Program-made: the position numbers and the translations under genes
Shown: one piece after another, positions 61,862 through 64,000 of the stretch
Position numbering within the stretch: the stretch's first letter is position 1
Layout: the number at the start of each line of letters is the position of its first letter
Assembly: GCF_016055185.1 (NCBI RefSeq)
Contig: NZ_JAECVR010000011.1
Span: forward strand, 1-64,000
Length of the DNA stretch: 64,000 nt
Source of the DNA: Paenactinomyces guangxiensis
Lineage (GTDB): Bacteria > Bacillota > Bacilli > Thermoactinomycetales > Thermoactinomycetaceae
Reading direction: 5' to 3'
Notes under the pieces: model-generated
The model's input: the letters and a program-made list of their open reading frames with translations, nothing else
The model's database searches: none
Told to the model about the DNA's origin: nothing

Positions 61862-62241
61862 CCACTTTCACCTCTTGCTTCAATTTTTCATGTTTAGGAT
61901 ACCCTGGTAAGCCATTTCCTATCTGCCATTTATTACGAAAATATCAAGGGTTAAAAGAGGTAAAGCCTTGTATTTAGGTTAAAGAGAAGCAGAAGCTTAT
62001 TTCACCAACAATCCCCAATGTGCGATCAAGTCTCAGTCATAGCCGTATCAAGACGATGATTATAAAACGGCTGAACAAATTCATTTTGCTTTTTCCAGAC
62101 GTTTTCCACCCGGTGTAAAGAAAAAGGCATTGTCACCAGTATCTCCCGAAGGGAAACTGTGATAACAATGCCGTCGTCAACTACTGACAAAAACCTTTTT
62201 CTTTTTCGCATCTTTGGGGTTTAAACCAATCTTTCAGTGTA
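61862..62241. other. Intergenic region between the putP-like and MFS genes
   Basis: About 380 bases. A minus-strand frame of 61 codons (62211-62026, RKRKRFLSVVDDGIVITVSL then REILVTMPFSLH) may be a small gene or fragment; I cannot place it in a family and it has no strong binding site. Otherwise I see nothing. Confidence 0.3.
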
Positions 62242-63717
62242 TTACTGAACAGCCGGGTGTTCAGAAGGCTGGTCTTTTCTCAAATGAATCTCTTTATCAG
62301 GTTTTAGAAGACTGAAGATAATGCCCGCGATAATCGCAATGAAAAACGTGCTTGCTCTAGACGTAATAAACGTTTCAAGCGGTGTAATGTTCCACACAAT
62401 CGCACTGATAAAGCCTGTTACAATCGTTGCGATAACTCCGGCTCCTGATGTTTTTTTCCAAAAGAAGATAAGGATAACGGCTGCTGAGAACGTATTGCCG
62501 ATTCCGGCCCAAGCAAAACTGACCAGTGTGTAAATTAAAGAATCAGAAGTAAGTGCTAATATGAGTCCTAAAAGACCGCCTGCAATCACAGAGATCCGCG
62601 AAATTTTGACGAGTCCCTTACTGGTTAACTTGATTCCCAAAGACTTGTGTATAATGTCTTCACTGACAGAAGTTGTTATCACCATAAGCTGGGAAGAAGC
62701 AGTCGACATGATCGCAGCTAAGATGGCTGAGATGAAAACACCAACAAGCCAAGTCGGCAGCAAATCAGACATCATGTGTGGCAAAATCATTTCATAATCG
62801 TTTAATGTACCTTGCGGGTACAGCACCATGCCAAATATTCCAACAAGGAAAGCCCCCATGTAAACAATTAAGGTCCAGCCAATCGCAACTATTTTTGCTG
62901 AATTCAATTCTTTTTCATCTTTAAGGGCCATGAATCTCGAAGACAATTGCGGCTGACCTCCCAGCCAGCCGAAGAACCATGCAAAATTGGCAAATAAAAG
63001 GAAGCCAAGCCCAACACCTGAGAGTCCGCCTGTCCAGCTGTCAGCATGATTCCCAACTTGCGCAAGCGATTCAAAGATTGAAATCTTTTCAGAGTCTATC
63101 TTTGTGAAGGCGACGATTGGAACCACAATAAAAGTAGCCATCATCAGGAAGCTTTGAACAACATCTGTCCACACAACGGACATAAATCCCCCCATGCACG
63201 AATAGGCAATGACAATAACAGCAATAATGATTGTTCCCCATGTGATATTAAAACCAGAGATTGAATATAAAGATTTTCCTGCTCCGGCAAATTGGGCCGA
63301 AATGTAAAAAATGAAAAAAGTACCTATGATCAAGCTGGATATCCAGCGGATGATGAAGTTGTGTGCCGGAAATTTAACGGCTATATAATCAGTCAGAGTG
63401 TATACATTGTATTTTTTGCGTTCATTCATAAACTGTTTCGCCAAAAATAGCCAAGAAAAAATAACACCGAAAAACATCCCGACTAAAATCCAGATCCCTG
63501 ATAAACCTGTAATGTAAATAAAACCTACAGCGCCTAAAAACATATATGCGGATTCGCCCGTAGCCCTCTCGGAAAATGCAAGAGCCCAGCCAGGCAGTTT
63601 ATTTCCGCCTAAAAAATAATCGCTATGATCTAAATCTTTTCTGGTGAAGTAAAAACCAACGCCAAGCATAGAAAGGAAGTACAGGATAATGATTGAATAA
63701 ATAATGGCTGAATCCAT
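62242..63717 (-). CDS. putP: Sodium/proline-type symporter (SSS family, PutP-like)
   Basis: A sodium:solute symporter of 491 residues with 13 membrane segments. FLGGNKLPGWALAFSERATG ESAYMFLG carries the SSS signature, and NFAWFFGWLGGQPQLSSRFMA fits PutP/OpuE-like proline carriers. ATG 63717 with GGAGGG upstream; the TTG at 63726 touches the binding site. By eye it is more AT-rich than the genes to its left. The neighbour on the right is divergent. Confidence 0.88.
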   Translation of the reverse strand: MDSAIIYSIIILYFLSMLGVGFYFTRKDLDHSDYFLGGNKLPGWALAFSERATGESAYMFLGAVGFIYITGLSGIWILVGMFFGVIFSWLFLAKQFMNERKKYNVYTLTDYIAVKFPAHNFIIRWISSLIIGTFFIFYISAQFAGAGKSLYSISGFNITWGTIIIAVIVIAYSCMGGFMSVVWTDVVQSFLMMATFIVVPIVAFTKIDSEKISIFESLAQVGNHADSWTGGLSGVGLGFLLFANFAWFFGWLGGQPQLSSRFMALKDEKELNSAKIVAIGWTLIVYMGAFLVGIFGMVLYPQGTLNDYEMILPHMMSDLLPTWLVGVFISAILAAIMSTASSQLMVITTSVSEDIIHKSLGIKLTSKGLVKISRISVIAGGLLGLILALTSDSLIYTLVSFAWAGIGNTFSAAVILIFFWKKTSGAGVIATIVTGFISAIVWNITPLETFITSRASTFFIAIIAGIIFSLLKPDKEIHLRKDQPSEHPAVQ

Positions 63718-63830
63718 AGTAATCAATCCCTCCGAATGGGTGTCTTTACAATAACGTATAATTCCTATATACTTTAAAGGAATAAAATTTAAAAGTCAAC
63801 GATAATTATATGTAGGGAGAATGATGGAAA

Positions 63831-64000
63831 ATGAGTTCACGACCATTACCTATGCCGCCGTTGTCTATGTATTCCATTACGGCTAAACTTTTTACTCATT
63901 TGCACCGCTCCATTCTTTCTGCGTTTGGAGAAGAAGGTAGAGTCTATATTCAAAAAGCGGTTGAACAATTCGGATATAAAGACCTGGATGACATTGCCAA
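63831..64000 (+). CDS. L-2-amino-thiazoline-4-carboxylic acid hydrolase-like protein, 5' part
   Basis: Only the first 56 codons are in the window. The reading SAFGEEGRVYIQKAVEQFGY fits the N-terminal motif of the ATC-hydrolase family (GEEGEE.I..AV..YG). ATG start with AGGGAGA ten bases upstream. The call rests on a short stretch. Confidence 0.5.
   Translation, partial: MSSRPLPMPPLSMYSITAKLFTHLHRSILSAFGEEGRVYIQKAVEQFGYKDLDDIA

Noticed and set aside
63761..63783. Imperfect palindrome ATTCCT...AGGAAT before the putP-like gene
   Set aside because: Arms of six bases in AT-rich DNA and no well-placed promoter; likely chance.

Overview
The window looks like the chromosome of an endospore-forming Bacillales bacterium. 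The evidence is a spoVAC-spoVAD-spoVAE cluster with YetF-like (DUF421) and DUF1657 proteins, a GlcT/ptsG antitermination switch with a recognisable RAT site, TnrA, MntR, the yqhP-yqhQ-aroQ-Xaa-Pro peptidase-efp neighbourhood, two secreted subtilases, a bacillopeptidase F-like protease and LipM. The B12-dependent ribonucleotide reductase and the NRPS would fit a Thermoactinomycetaceae-like or Paenibacillus/Brevibacillus-like host, but I cannot fix the genus by reading alone. I saw no rRNA, tRNA, CRISPR array or complete insertion sequence.

Layout. 0-2.6 kb: the 3' end of an NRPS (A-end, T, E domains) and a type II thioesterase. 2.7-6.0 kb: glcT and ptsG with a RAT/terminator leader. 6.1-7.8 kb: an AT-rich, Bacillus-like patch (HAD phosphatase, rpiA) abutting a truncated tyrosine recombinase. 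8.2-13.9 kb: NagZ, lrgA-lrgB with a Crh-like HPr paralogue, tnrA with two TnrA boxes, a GNAT gene with a decayed copy of itself nearby, and an SGNH hydrolase. 14-18.3 kb: a TcaA-like membrane protein gene broken by two frameshifts, a small partner sharing its N-terminal motif, and a frameshifted helD. 18.4-23.9 kb: the Bpr-like protease and lipM. 24-31.6 kb: mrfA and mrfB (mitomycin-type DNA repair) separated by two tandem paralogous pseudokinase-like membrane proteins, each with its own promoter. 31.6-36.9 kb: D-alanine aminotransferase, NrdR-controlled nrdJ, and a metallophosphoesterase. 37-39 kb: degenerate DNA with a small membrane protein, a GNAT and relics. 39-44.5 kb: a DivIVA-like protein, hutH, a jelly-roll protein, an FMN reductase, mntR, a patatin and a PrcB-like protein. 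44.6-51 kb: the yqhP/yqhQ/aroQ/pepQ/efp block, a CvfC-like protein and a second subtilase. 51.2-56 kb: the spoVA-type cluster, including a DUF421-DUF1657 fusion. 56.3-64 kb: an aldolase-like protein, an SDR, a lipid kinase, DUF441, ComA (phosphosulfolactate synthase), an MFS transporter, a PutP-like symporter and the start of an ATC-hydrolase-like gene.

The main themes are carbon and nitrogen regulation with visible cis sites (RAT, TnrA boxes, NrdR boxes, a palindrome in the lrgA promoter), spore-membrane functions, secreted proteolysis, and a notable amount of gene decay: two relic gene copies, two frameshifted genes and a truncated recombinase. The strongest candidates for something undescribed are the pseudokinase-like pair inside the mrfAB locus, the NQGQxNIG-motif gene pair next to helD, and the His-less HPr homologue in the lrgAB operon.
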